The notes: generated by a model from the letters alone, not told the origin. DNA of 64,000 nt from Anarhynchus alexandrinus (GCA_008711295.1 VUYV01000327.1:688428-752427), one strand, 5' to 3'; positions 45,501 through 56,400 are shown, numbered from the stretch's first letter. Translations and numbers: made by a program.

Positions 45501-48500
45501 CCAAGCCCAGGAGCTTCGCTCTTGCAAAGCCGCGGCTGCAGCGGGATGCTGGATTTATTCGGTCTCTTCTCCGGGCAGCGCCGAAGCGGTGACCGCTGCC
45601 AGACTGGCACGCTGCTCTTGAGCGGAGCCGTCTGCGGGCGAGACCTTGGGAGGACAGCCCTCTGCCGCCCGATGCGAGTAAAACACACGGCGGCCTGACC
45701 CTCCAAGGAGAGCATCATCGCCCGCCACCGCCCAGCTGCCAACCTTCAGGGGGGATTTATGGCCAGGGCAGCCCCCAGCCCCTCCGATCCCAGCTGCACG
45801 CAGGCGTACCGGAGGCGCAGGGCTGTGATCAAACCAAGCGAGGACCCAGAGCATCGGGGTGAGGAGGGGAAAGCCCCTCTGCAACCCCTAGAGACCACCG
45901 AAGCAGCCCTTGCCTCCCCTCGGGTGCCGCTGACATCCCTGATGCACCATCTCGCTTCCCATCCCAGGACCCATAGACCAGANTTTCCTCCCCTCAACAC
46001 AGGGGTGAAGATCCCTTCTCGTGAAGGTTCAGCGACTGGAAATACCAGAAATACCAGAAACTAAAAGTCGTCTCTTTTTAGGCAGCCACAGCACAAACCG
46101 ACCAACACGATCCTACTATTAACCTCGATTAACTTGGAGGCGGTTCAGTCCCCGCGCTGGCTGGGTCCTCCCCAGCCACTGCCGCCTGGGCCAGATTACA
46201 GCTGGGCCACCAAAGTAGCTGCCCTCTGTCCGACCGGCAAGCCAGGGTGATGTCTGCTCACAAGCCATCCCCCCCCCCCTCTGCCCCTAGCATGGGACTA
46301 CCCAAAAAACCAACACTCCTTGCTCGGAGACTGAGGGGCTGTGTCCTCAACCGCCCTCGGAGGACGGTGGGGATTTGGGTGTCGCAAGAGCTGATCCCTG
46401 CCCATGCCGCCCTCTGTGTTTATGCCCAGGGATGTCCCCTGACTTCCCAAACAAGCTCTTCCTAACCATGTGGCACCACGTAGGTGGACGCAAGAGGAGG
46501 GGGGACCAGCGTCGTTTTGCAAGGCGCTTTGGGAGCGGAGTGGGGTTTTGCAGGGTAGTTTGGGAGGTGCGGGGAGCTACAGGACCCTGTGTGAGAGAAT
46601 GGCATGGATCTGCAGCGGCAGGGGATGTTCCTGGATGTGGGAAGCAGCCAACTATTTGGGATGCAGGAGGGATTTCGTGGCAGAGGTGCCCTGCAAGCAC
46701 CAGGCAAGAGAGTCTCTCCATATGAGAGCGTCTCTCCCCACATTGGCAATACAGCCTTTGCCTCTCCCTCATTGCCACGTTCTAATTTGCCCATCGCGTT
46801 CATGTTTTTAACCTCGTGGGGCAGCTCCCAGCTCCCACGCTATCGCGAGACAGGGCTCTCGCTGCTGCAGACGACCTCCCAGCACCGAGCTGTCTCTGCT
46901 GAGACTGGTCCCGGCTTGGCAGTAAGCAAAGAGCATCCCTGGGAGTGGGGAGGGTGAGCGTCCTGCACGGGGGAACCCCATCTTGGGAGGAAGAGACAGA
47001 GCAAAGGGCTTCACTTGATAGCTCTGCATAGCACGCTTTGCCGAGAGCCAGTTCTCGGACCAGATTTTCAAGGAGGGTTTATGTGCAACACCAGTGTTAG
47101 GAGGAAAGAGGAGCAGAGATGCCCGCAGCAGCCCACCAAGGGCCTTTGGCCACCTGGCTGCACACCCTCCAGAAAGCCCTCTCACGCGCCTCAAGAGATT
47201 GCTGCCGCATTTGAAAGAGTTGGGGCTGTTCAGCCTGGAGAAGAGAAGGCTCCGGGGAGATCTTCTTGCGGCCTTCCAGTCCCTAAAGGGGCTCCAGGAG
47301 AGCTGGGGAGGGACTTTTTACTGGGGCATGGAGTGATAGGACGAGGGGGAATGGCTTCAAACTGGAAGAGGGCAGGTTTAGATTGAACATGAGGAAGAAG
47401 TTTTTCACTGTGAGGGTGGTGAGGCACTGGCACAGGTTGCCCAGAGAGGTTGTTGAGGCCCCATCCCTGGAGGTGTTCAAGGCCAGGCTGGACGTGGCCT
47501 TGGGCAACCTGGGCTGGTGGGAGGTGTCCCTGCCTATGGCAGGGGGGTTGGAACTCGATGATCTTCAAGGTCCTTTCCAACCTAAACCATTCTATGATTC
47601 TATGATTTCCCACCATCGACTAAACTGTTGCAGGGACGCGGGAGGCGGCGTTCGTCTATGCCATCTCTTCGGCAGGGGTGGCCTTCGCAGTGACCCGAGC
47701 CTGCAGCAGCGGCGAGCTGGACAAGTGTGGATGTGACCGCACGGTGCAGGGGGGCAGCCCGCAGGGTGAGCAACGCGCAGGGGGAGACGGGGACGGCCGA
47801 GCGGGGATGCAAAATGGCATCCAAGCCTGGCAATGCCCGCTCTGGAGCCAGCCAGAAAGGAGGAGAAAGGTTGGGGTTTTTTTTAAAAAAAAAAACTAAA
47901 CCAACAAACCAACTCCTCTTAGTCCACGTGACTCCCTCAAAAAGGGATCTGGGAGCATCACCCCTGGGGCGGGCAGAGAAAGCATCTTGTCCATCTGCCC
48001 CCCAGGGCCATGTTCCCCAGCTTCCCCAGTCCTCCAGGCAGCCCAGCCCAGTGGGTGGCAAGACAGAAGTGGGGTGGGGGAGGACAGGTCAGCTGTATTT
48101 TAGCACGAGCAGGGCTGGAGGGGACGAGCAAGGCAGGCTGGCTGTCATCTGTCTCATCCGTGCTCTCTGCCGTAGGCTTCCAGTGGTCGGGCTGCTCCGA
48201 CAACATCGCCTACGGCGTGGCCTTCTCGCAGTCCTTCGTCGACGTCCGCGAGAGGAGCAAAGGGGCTTCTTCCAACAGAGCGTTAATGAACCTCCACAAC
48301 AACGAGGCAGGGAGGAAGGTAATGGTGAGGGGGAAACCTGGGCAGCGGCTCTGCAGCACCCCGGCTCTGCTCTGCTTGAGCCTTTTTGGCTTCATTTAAT
48401 CCCATCAGCTCACGTACACCAGCGTTGCTTTCTGCGCACCCCTTCCAGGCCCCCTACATGGCACCCTTCTTGCTATGTCCACCCTGAGCTCGTGGTCCCG

Positions 48501-48995
48501 TCTCATTTCTTGTGTCTGTTCCTCCAGGCGATCCTCAACAACATGCGGGTGGAGTGCAAGTGTCACGGCGTGTCCGGCTCGTGCGAGTTCAAGACGTGCT
48601 GGAAAGCCATGCCCCCCTTCCGCAAAGTGGGCAACGTCCTGAAGGAGAAATTCGACGGTGCCACCGAGGTCGAGCAGAGCGAGATTGGATCCACCAAAGT
48701 GCTGGTGCCCAAAAACTCCCAGTTCAAGCCGCACACGGACGAGGACCTCGTCTACCTGGACTCCAGTCCCGACTTCTGTGACCACGACCTCAAGAACGGG
48801 GTGCTGGGCACCAGCGGCCGGCAGTGCAACAAGACCTCCAAGGCTATCGACGGCTGCGAGCTGATGTGCTGCGGCCGGGGCTTTCATACGGACGAAGTGG
48901 AGGTTGTGGAAAGGTGCAGCTGCAAATTCCACTGGTGCTGCTCCGTCAAGTGCAAACCCTGCCATCGGGTGGTGGAAATCCATACGTGCCGGTGA
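33476..48995 (+). CDS. WNT4: WNT4 secreted Wnt ligand, five coding exons
   Basis: The coding sequence is the join 33476-33552, 44893-45128, 47634-47765, 48176-48318, 48528-48995: 1056 nt, 351 residues plus stop, the same length as mammalian WNT4. WNT4 is a secreted lipid-modified glycoprotein acting through Frizzled/LRP receptors. It is needed for kidney tubule formation, female gonad and Müllerian duct development. Visible features: signal peptide 1-22 with a LLLIILATF core; 24 cysteines in the mature part, as in typical Wnts; the [10 protein letters not shown] motif (206-215) with S212 as the expected palmitoleate acceptor; N-glycosylation sequons N88-C-S and N297-K-T; and the cysteine-rich C-terminal domain ending HTCR. 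All introns are GT-AG with phases 2, 1, 1, 0. No frameshift or premature stop was found. The start has A at -3 and no upstream ATG. Confidence 0.98.
34414..34425. promoter_or_regulatory. Perfect homeodomain palindrome
   Basis: AACTAATTAGTT is a perfect 12-base palindrome around a TAATTA core, a classic target of homeodomain proteins. A second site, cctaattaatc, lies about 60 bases upstream (34352-34362). It sits in the first kilobase of WNT4 intron 1. Confidence 0.35.
35455..35525. promoter_or_regulatory. SOX inverted repeat with forkhead and TCF/LEF sites
   Basis: ACAAT at 35461-35465 and ATTGT at 35470-35474 form an inverted repeat with a 4-base spacer, the layout bound by SOXE-type dimers. 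TGTTTAT forkhead-like sites follow at 35472-35478 and, reversed, within caataaacag (35511-35520). A CTTTGTT TCF/LEF site reads on the minus strand at 35493-35499. All lie within 70 bases of intron 1, 1.9 kb after exon 1. Binding is inferred. Confidence 0.4.
35560..35760. promoter_or_regulatory. CpG-rich patch in WNT4 intron 1
   Basis: Many CpG dinucleotides, including the palindrome CTTCGCGAAG (about 35586-35595) and dense cgcgcc/gggcgc sequence at 35640-35700. It could be an alternative promoter or an outlying part of the gene's CpG island. No spliced first exon can be assigned. Confidence 0.3.
39376..39425 (+). repeat. 21-bp tandem repeat, about 2.4 copies
   Basis: The unit tcttcccagcttccatcc plus three variable bases is repeated at 39376-39396 and 39397-39417, with a partial copy to 39425. 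It lies inside WNT4 intron 1. Confidence 0.85.
41100..41112. repeat. Poly-A run in intron 1
   Basis: A run of about 13 A with no adjacent recognisable retroelement body. Confidence 0.7.
44893..45128 (+). CDS. WNT4: WNT4 coding exon 2
   Basis: 236 bases completing codon 26 and encoding residues 27-104 plus the first base of codon 105. It holds cysteines 43, 57, 78 and 89, and the N88 glycosylation sequon in the RRWNCST motif that typifies Wnt proteins. It is preceded by a consensus CAG acceptor and ends with GTGAGC at 45129. The match to vertebrate WNT4 is nearly complete. Confidence 0.97.
45129..47633 (+). other. WNT4: WNT4 intron 2 (2.5 kb)
   Basis: GT-AG intron of phase 1. It includes one ambiguous base at 45983, a small repeat of AAATACCAG near 46040-46056, and a plus-strand CR1 fragment (47212-47607) that ends 26 bases before exon 3. 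Otherwise only chance open frames. Confidence 0.9.
47212..47607 (+). mobile_element. CR1 LINE 3' fragment next to WNT4 exon 3
   Basis: Sense-oriented CR1 with 'agagttggggctgttcagcc', 'gagaagagaaggctccgggg', 'ggttgcccagagaggttgt', and the tail ATTCTATGATTCTATG finishing at 47607. It encodes a fragment of the CR1 ORF2 C-terminus ([17 protein letters not shown], then [13 protein letters not shown]) in an open frame. The 5' truncation is at about 47212. It inserted in the same orientation as WNT4, directly upstream of the exon 3 acceptor. Confidence 0.95.
47634..47765 (+). CDS. WNT4: WNT4 coding exon 3
   Basis: 132 bases encoding the rest of codon 105, residues 106-148 and the first base of codon 149. 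It contains the [14 protein letters not shown] motif and cysteines 128, 136 and 138 of the N-terminal domain. The acceptor is gttgcag with a short, poor pyrimidine tract, and the donor is GTGAGC at 47766. No stop or frameshift. Confidence 0.97.
47766..48175 (+). other. WNT4: WNT4 intron 3 (410 bp)
   Basis: Phase 1 GT-AG intron ending in ctgccgtag. It includes T and A homopolymer runs near 47876-47897. A 422-codon open frame (47727-48995) crosses it, but reads exons 3 and 4 out of frame. Confidence 0.93.
48176..48318 (+). CDS. WNT4: WNT4 coding exon 4
   Basis: 143 bases encoding the remainder of codon 149 and residues 150-196. It carries [13 protein letters not shown] with C155 and the [20 protein letters not shown] segment conserved in Wnt proteins. 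The donor is GTAATG, weaker than the other donors of this gene; the intron has phase 0. Confidence 0.97.
48319..48527 (+). other. WNT4: WNT4 intron 4 (209 bp)
   Basis: Short phase 0 intron from GTAATG to a strong pyrimidine tract and ctccag. Its donor departs from consensus at positions 5 and 6, so retention is possible in principle. A retained copy reads into a stop (TAA at about 48398). Confidence 0.92.
48528..48995 (+). CDS. WNT4: WNT4 coding exon 5 with stop codon
   Basis: 468 bases encoding residues 197-351 and TGA. It contains the [10 protein letters not shown] lipidation loop (S212), the linker, the N297-K-T sequon and the C-terminal cysteine-rich domain with C306, C310, C311, C326, C328, C333, C334, C338, C341 and C350. 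Compared with mammalian WNT4 the linker region (about residues 235-290) is the most variable, as expected between birds and mammals. Confidence 0.98.
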
Positions 48996-51465
48996 TGCAC
49001 GGAGGGGAGCACCCATCCGTCCCCCTCTCTAACTGACCCTGCTTCTCCCCTGCCCCACGGCCAGGACTGAGGAAGTGACCCAGACGCTGCAGGGAGAGCG
49101 CAGCTCTTGACAGAGACAGAGCCCCAGAGGAAAACAGATTTTAAAGAAAAAAAATATTTAAAGTTTTAAAAAAAAAATTGATCATTGTTGGCTTTTTTTG
49201 TTTTGGGGTTGGTTTTTTTTTGTTTGCTTGCTTTATTTATTGCTGAAGCCAGAGCCCCTCGGTGTCCTGTGCCAGCAGGGACGTGTCTGCTCCCGGCGGC
49301 TGGCTGGGGACCTGCGTGATGCCTGCTCTCATCGCATGAGCTCCTGCTGACCCCGGAGCATTGCCAACAGGAGGTGTTTAAGCCAAGGCTAGCGTTAGGC
49401 ACTCAGCATCTTCTATCGCAATTAGTTTTATTTGTTTAAGGCGTGCGCTGAGCATCCCAGAGCGCTGCTTGGCTTGGCGGAGCCTCGGGAGGTGATGGAG
49501 CACAGCCAGCGTGTGCAGCCAGGTGCACTGCAGAGGATGACGGGGTGGCAGCGTCCCCAGGAGTTAAGCTCAATGCAGGGAGAGCCCATCCAGGTATATG
49601 AAGGGGACAGGGGACACACTTGCATCCCCTTGTGGTGGGATGCTCGATGGCCTCCTGAGCATTGGATGGCTTTTGGAGCAGCTCCAATGGCCACTCTGAT
49701 TTACGGAAGCTCCTCAGTGGCTGCCCAGAGCTGCTGGAGGACACAATGTTCCCACCATGCTCCCCTTCCCCTTGCAAGCCCCCTTCCCCCCTCGCTTCTC
49801 CAGCATCTTGTTCAACGGGAGACTGTGAAGAGGGTCCAGGGAGGCCATGGTACCTGCAATCCAATGACTCTTAATAGAGCTGGGAGCTGATGGGAGGAAA
49901 TCCCAGGGGATTTCTTTTCCTCTGTCCCATAATTTGCCCCCACCTTGCTCACCAGCATCCCACAACCAGGTCTCCTCTTCTTCCTCCACATGCCTGTTCT
50001 CCGCACCCGGTGTGGGCTCTGGGCACAGTCCCCGTCCCATTGGCTGCTGAGAAAAGCAAAATTATGAAGTGGAGCAATTGTCGAGGATGGGGGGAAAGAT
50101 GCTGCTGGGGGGGAAAAGGCAATGCCGGTGCTCGGCCGCTCCCCTCGGGCAGCGGGAGAGGAGGGCTGAGCCCGAGGGATGCTGCCATGTGTGCCCCGAC
50201 CGCCGGGATTTAGTGCGGCAGGGCCCCCAGCTGCCCCGTCTCGCTCCCTGCGGGCTGCCCTGGAGCGATGCCACGAGGATAACGCGCTGTCCTACCCGCT
50301 CCGGCTTCCCCTCCGCCTGGGATCGGGTTAGTGCAGAGTCCTTGCTGCCGGGCTGCCGGACGAAATATTTGGAGAACTAATAAGCAGAGGGGCACTGCGA
50401 GGGGAGGTGGAAAGCAAACCGGTTCCTCTCTCCCTCACCCACTTGTCTGCGAGTCGAGAGGCAAAAAGGGAGCGGAGAAAAACCTCGAAATGGCACCTCG
50501 AGCCACCAGGCACATCTGCCCGCGGTGCAAGTTGGGAGCTCCCTTCGTGGTCCAGAAAAGCCCCGAGCTTGGCCATCACCCTCTGGGCTGGAGGAGGGGG
50601 GTCCATGCAAACCTGCAGACTTGTTTTTCTTCTTTGCTTCATCTTGAGAGGGGAAAGGTTGGGGGGGAACGCGCAGACATACGTTAAATCCCGTCTGGGC
50701 TGTGGCAGTGATGGGCTGGGGGAGAGTCTGTGGTCGCTGGAAGGTCTCCAGACACCGTCCGGCTGGAAGGCTGCTGACAACTGACTGGAAGCAGCGCAGG
50801 GCGAGGGAGGTTTGTGCCGAGGCATCCCCCCAATGCCCCCCGGCTGCCTCCCTCCTGCCCGCCCAGCCACAGCTCCAAGAAACCTTCAGCAATGGGTGCC
50901 AGGTGCCGGGGAGGGGGGGGGGCCTGACAACCTGGGGAGACCCCCAAGGTGGAGCCACCATGGGTTGATCCACTTCAATGCAAACCAGAGATCTCCTCAC
51001 CAGAGCGGCGCAGAGCAGGGATTGCCTCTCTCAATGGCTCTGTTGGCCAAGGGTGCAAGTCTTAAATCCTCAGGGGGCAACCTAAGCTTCACCCCCCGGC
51101 TCCATCTCTTTAGCCCCCCAAGGCTGCAAGTTCTTAAGTACCTTGGAGACTGTTCCTCCTCTTCCCAGCTCATGCAGAGGAGGCCACAGACCTCAGGCCA
51201 CCGGCCAAGTTTTCTGCTCGTTGTCCATCTAGGATGAGGGCCAAAGCTGAACAAGACAATCCAGATGAGTGTGGAGATAATCTCTGCGCACGGGATTTTT
51301 TCAAGCTGCGATGAAAGCTGAGCCCTGTAAATGTCACCCGGAGATACCCCGGCTCCGCAGCACTCTGGCTCTTCTCACAACTGTAAATTTCAGCACCAGA
51401 GGGGGTGGGGAATGTCTTTTTTTCATATTTACTTTGTCTATTAAATAACGAGTTTGCGCTGAATG
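48996..51465 (+). other. WNT4: Probable WNT4 3' UTR
   Basis: No canonical AATAAA or ATTAAA appears after the stop until ATTAAA at 51440-51445. This gives a 3' UTR of about 2.45 kb, similar to the long 3' UTR I recall for mammalian WNT4. An AU-rich nonamer TTATTTATT lies at 49233-49241, after A/U-rich sequence at 49139-49230, and could destabilise the mRNA. The last 250 bases (51210-51465) are stop-rich and enhancer- or UTR-like, unlike the GC-rich middle. The end is inferred; weaker signals (AATAAG, AATAGA) occur earlier. Confidence 0.45.
51440..51445 (+). terminator. WNT4: Candidate WNT4 polyadenylation signal ATTAAA
   Basis: The first common polyadenylation hexamer downstream of the WNT4 stop codon. 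It is followed by G/T-rich sequence (gagtttgcgctg, and ggttgttggtct at about 51542). Cleavage would be expected near 51455-51475. Confidence 0.4.
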
Positions 51466-53320
51466 AGCCATGGGGTTTTCTTCTCCTAGCAATCATGCTC
51501 CGCTGGGCTGTGTAAACCAGCACGTGCTGCGAACACCTAATGGTTGTTGGTCTCCTCCCAGGAGTCCGTGGCTAGGAGGAGAAGTGCCCTCGTGGTGCCT
51601 CTTGACAGTGTAAAGGGGACACTAAGGCTGTCCTTGTCCCTCCTCCTGTATCTCCTTGGGAGATGCTGCTGTTTGGACCACAGGCTGCGTCCCTGCGTTC
51701 CCACCAGCGGAAGGAGAACTTGCTCGCTAATCTTCTGCCTTAACCACTTGACACACCGCTGGCTTAAGAGGCCACTTATCTTAGATTTCAGAAAGTCTGT
51801 GACTTCCTCCTGTCGAGAGGGCGCTGATACTCATCTGCTTACAACAGCGCTCTCCTCCCCTGCCCGCAGCCCACAGCTGCCACGCGTGCTGCTGGAAGCA
51901 TCTTGCCAGTGGTCTCAAGGTGCGTTTGGGCTGGGAGGGGGCACGAACTGCCTGTCGATGGAGAGTCAGGGACCTGCCCCCTCTCGCCTCCATCCCTGTG
52001 CTGCAAGGTGCTGGATTTGGAGGGGATGCGGTGCCAGATGTCGGGGATGCGGTGCCAGATGTCCGGGATGTGGTGCCAGACATCCAGCATGCTCCAAGCT
52101 GCCCCCAGCCAGCACATTTCACTTGTCCCTTGTCCTTCCACGAGCCAGGGGCGCTCAGCTGCATCCTTTTCATGCCGTTCCCTATGGTCTGGAGCTGCTC
52201 ACTTCAGCACAGGCTGCTGCTGGCTCTGACTGCACTATGCTCTGCCTTTAGTTGTAGCGCTCCATTTTCGTGCTCTCTGAGCTCACCTTTCCGCAGGGTT
52301 CATGGTAAAACCAATGGCTTCTCTCTCTTTGGCCTCCCTGGCTGGCAGGGCTTGAGGGCTATGTCTTTAAATTTAACCATTGTTGCAGAAATAGGGTGGG
52401 AGGATGGGAGAAAACGAGTCCCGAGCCTCCCAAAAACCCTTCCTTCAAACGGTTCCTGTCTTGTCATGGTGGATCCCATCCCACAACCTCCAGCTCCATC
52501 CCTTCCCCTCCCCACTCCAGCTTCAGCCCCAGGTGAGGGACTGTCTCCACTCCCCCACACCACCTCCCAGCGTGGTAGTGAAATGAAGATGTGCTTCATC
52601 CCGGTGCTGAAACAAGGTACAGGGAGATGCCAGCTTCTCTCTGACCATGGACAGAGCAAGACGTTCATGTCCTCCTCCAGTGCCCCCCACCCGCTCAGCC
52701 TGTCCCCTACATCCCCCACGCATCCGAGAACATCCCACTTACCCTCTCCCCACCACCACATCCCTCCACAGGCTCGGTCCCGTGCCAGCCCCACAGGCTT
52801 GGCACTTCGTCCTCCTTCTCAGCCCCCTCGACACCCTTTCCCTGGTGAGCTCATCTTTCCTCCGAGGACTCACAGGCCGACGTCTCCACCCGGCCTCTCC
52901 TGCTCGTAAACCTTCCTGGATGTCCCACTGCCAACTCGAGCTCATCGTGCACAAACAGGACATCCCCTCCAAGTCCTTCCCACCCTGCTCCAGCAGATGG
53001 GCAACTCCATGATTTTTTCCCATTCCTCAAACTCCCAACTTCACCACCATCTTCTGCTCCTTCTTTTTTCTTCACCTTTTCTCCTGGAAAACCCAACCCA
53101 TGTGTCACGTACCTTCAACCTCAGCTACTTCACGCTCTGGGCTTCACGTTTGCCAACTCTCCACCCTCTGGCCTGAGCACGAGGTAGTGAGGCGCATAGG
53201 CAGAGCTGATATTTTTCTCCAGCTGTTTTGGCCACATCACCCTCGTGCCCTTTATTGGCCATGAACACTTCCATCACTCCCAACTATCTCATCCTCCCTC
53301 CCCGGGCATGCTCAGCCTCA
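51466..53320. other. Intergenic 3' of WNT4, no gene seen
   Basis: Stop-poor DNA with a 329-codon open frame (51920-52909) that crosses a 21-bp tandem repeat and has a Pro/Ser-rich, non-conserved composition. It is judged non-coding. No RNA gene recognised. Confidence 0.5.
52023..52085 (+). repeat. 21-bp tandem repeat, 3 copies
   Basis: The unit gggatgcggtgccagatgtc plus one variable base is repeated at 52023-52043, 52044-52064 and 52065-52085. The third copy carries several substitutions. Because the period is a multiple of three, it leaves reading frames open and produces a repeated VPDV peptide in one frame. Confidence 0.9.
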
Positions 53321-53334
53321 CCCGCCACTCTCCT

Positions 53335-53400
53335 CGCAAAGCCATTAAATCACCATGGATGGCATTAATAGTGCTTATGCAGAGCATTAATTACCGCTCG
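53335..53400. promoter_or_regulatory. ATTA-rich cluster, candidate enhancer
   Basis: ccattaaatc, gcattaatag and gcattaattacc occur within 65 bases, about 4.4 kb downstream of the WNT4 stop codon. Homeodomain-type cores in a compact group; regulatory role inferred from composition. Confidence 0.25.
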
Positions 53401-56400
53401 CATCCTTTCCCTCCCTTACACCGTCAGCGAATGGAACAGCCATTCCTACTGCATATTCCTGCGGTGATGACCACAGTAATTTTCCTGTATCTCCCGCTTT
53501 CCCTCAATCCACCTGAATTTACCAGCTGGCTGTAGGGAAGCCAGGTGATGGAGAGAGGGAACAAGAGCCTAGGACCGCTGAGAAAAGATGCTTTAAGGAT
53601 GGGATGGTGTCTCTGTGCATGGGCAGATGGCAGAAGAGCACGAGTCCTCCTTATAGCCGCTACGTCACGGGAATTGGAAATGATGGGTCTCACTTCAGTC
53701 CGGCATAAGACCACCCACACTGGGGTGACCACTGCTCCCACCTCCACTTGCTGAAGATGTCAGCGGTGTCTTGGCTGCCCGGGCGCTGCCTCCATCAGCC
53801 CTGAAGCTGCGGCAGAAGGCCACGCTGAAGGACGCCCGGCGGAGCAGAGCCTTTGACAGCAGCGTGATCCCGTGACAGCAGGAGGGCGTCCAGCCAGCGC
53901 TCCTCAGAGAGGCCTCCCGACCCTGACTGCCAAAATCCTGCTTTAAGTACAGGAAAATAAATTGTGCAACCTGCCTTAGACTCGACTGTAACACCCAGTG
54001 CAGGCGGAGGGGAAGGAAGGGGCAGGAGCCGGGCTGAGGATCAGGCCCCGCATCTCGGCATTTAGGCTGGACCATGCCAACATCTGGGGGTTGAGCAGCG
54101 CCTGCAGCAGGCGCTCCACTCCTCGTCCCTCGCAGGTACACCCGGGATGTTTCCGCAGCCACAGAGCCGCTCCTCAGGAGTCCTGGAGATGTGGTCACAC
54201 ACAAGCCCCGTCCTTGTGCCTGCGCTCGGACCTCAGGAGCCACGAGCTCCCCTAAGCTGGCCTCCTGACCTGGCAAGACGTTCCTACCCCCATCCCAAAT
54301 TTCACCATCAATGTTTCCTCGAGCGCATGAGCAAGGCGTGTTGGCTGGGTGAGTCTCCACACCACGGCAGATCCCCAACCTGCCTCAACGCCAGGCGCTT
54401 GGTCCAAAGCAGCTAAATCATACATCAGGGGTCCCCTCCTTCCAGATCTCCATCGGCCATGAGTGAAAGCACAAATTGCAAGTCTTAATTAGAATCAGTT
54501 GCTTGGCAGTGCAAAAAACAACCCACCCCAAACCCCTCAGTGGCTGTGTAGCCCACTTGTCCCTCCAGCTCTGACCGAGGACAGTTGTTGCACTATTGCA
54601 GCTTTGCTCCCATAATTGCAGCCACGTGAAGCAGAGGTGAGACGGCGTAGAAATACCTTGTGAGCTCCTTCCCGTCCACACCACAAGTGAGAGCTAGTAC
54701 AGCCAGGCACAGTAAGAAGGGGTTGGAAAATGCAATGGCCTGTCTCTTCAGATGTCCCAGCCTCCCTGCACTGGGTGGTAGCCAAACTCAGTCCATGAGA
54801 AGGTCTCACCACTGCCTCCAGCCCTTTCCAACTGAAGGCTATCAAGCAGGGTGGCAAAGCAGGCAAGCACCAGATAGATAACCTCCCTTCACAAGTGACC
54901 ATTGGTGTACAGACCAGGAACCGAAAACACCATGGCTGGTCACCCCTCTCACCTGCCTTCTCATCCCCAGGTGCCTAGAAGATGGTCTCACAGAGGTACA
55001 TGCACCCTTTGCCAGGACCACTGCTCACCAAGCAGGAGCTCAACAGAACTGTGATGTCTTCCCCACGCCATAACCTGAGGAGCCATCAGCTTCCCTCATT
55101 TCCATCACCACCTGCAAGATGAGTTCAACTACATGTATGTACAAGCATTGCTTTGCTGGTCCGAAAGAAGAGATGCACAATCTGTCTCCACCACATGTCA
55201 AGGAACCTTCAGAAAAATTGCCATGGCCAAGAAAGGATGTAGGACACCAACAGTGCTACTGCATCTTCCCTCTCATCTATGGTTTCCACCACAGAAACCC
55301 AACACCTATGACAACGCATGTAATTTACAGCCTCGAAACCTCAACTTTTCTGAAGGAGAGAAAGTTGGTGTGTGGAGGTTTAGTAGCGCATGGCTCCTGA
55401 ACCCAAGAATTAGAAATTTAAAAGGGAGTTTTCAGGCTGCTTCTGAAAAAGACAGTCCAGGCACCCTGTTGTGCTGCAAAAAGTTGCTTGCTGAGCTACT
55501 GTCCAGGAAGGAAGTTACACAGAAAATTAAATGTGGCAGGATTATAGATGCCTTCAAACTTGGCTATAAAACAAGACGTCCGAGAAAGACCGCAGAAATA
55601 TAGAACATGTTCAGAGCAGTGCCGGGGGTCAAGGCACTGTGGTTTATATGCAGCTCAGTTGGAAGAGTGAAAAAATCTGGAATTCTGCAAAAAAAAAAAA
55701 AAAAANAACATCAATATTCATGTGGCCTCACAGAATTACCAGGGGTAACAGACCTTGCACAGACAAGCTATCTGAGGCCAACCACAGAGTGACCGTCAGC
55801 TCGCAGCCACTTCCAAGGACACCATGAAGATGTTCTGGAGTCTCTACCTGCAGCAGGATATTTAACTTATTCTGCGTGGTAAGAACACTCTCCAGGCTGA
55901 CGGGGGCTGGAGGAAATGCATCTCAGAAGGCTTCATGGAGCAGCTTTCTATTCTGGAGCAAAGTCCTCTCTCTGGAAAGTCAGGGGCAGGCGAACTCCAG
56001 CACTTCATCTTTGGCTTTATTAGCAATGAGCCACGCTTCCTTCCACCTGGTTTGCTTTGGTTTGTAGCAAAAGGCAGGCTTGGTCCAAGTCCGTCACTAG
56101 ACCTCGCTAGATCTGCTGTAATAAAGACAAGTGGGGAATGAGCATGGAAGAGGACATCTTGCAGCTCCAGGGCTGCCTCTCGCATGTGTGGAAACCGGTG
56201 TGATGGTACCACATCCCTGCTGGTTCATCACAGCAGAGAGAAGAAAGACACCAGGTCTGGATGGAAAGCAGGATGGAGGAGTGACCAAGGGGGCAAAAGA
56301 AGGAAGAAAACACACAACGCACGGCACAGCAGGAAGATGCACACTCTCAAGGGGACTGGGACCACGAGGGGGAGAGTGGGACAGACAGGACCCCCAGGGT

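Noticed and set aside
47727..48995. 422-codon open frame spanning WNT4 exons 3 to 5
   Set aside because: It reads exons 3 and 4 in the wrong frame and crosses introns 3 and 4. Only its last 155 codons match WNT4. The spliced model explains every conserved segment.
51920..52909. 329-codon plus-strand frame downstream of WNT4
   Set aside because: Ser/Pro-rich low-complexity product passing through a 21-base tandem repeat. The repeat period keeps the frame open. No start context or conservation evidence.
55133..55603. Possible processed pseudogene ahead of the poly-A run
   Set aside because: The 156-codon frame has no recognisable parent protein, the run is not directly at its end, and no target duplication was found.
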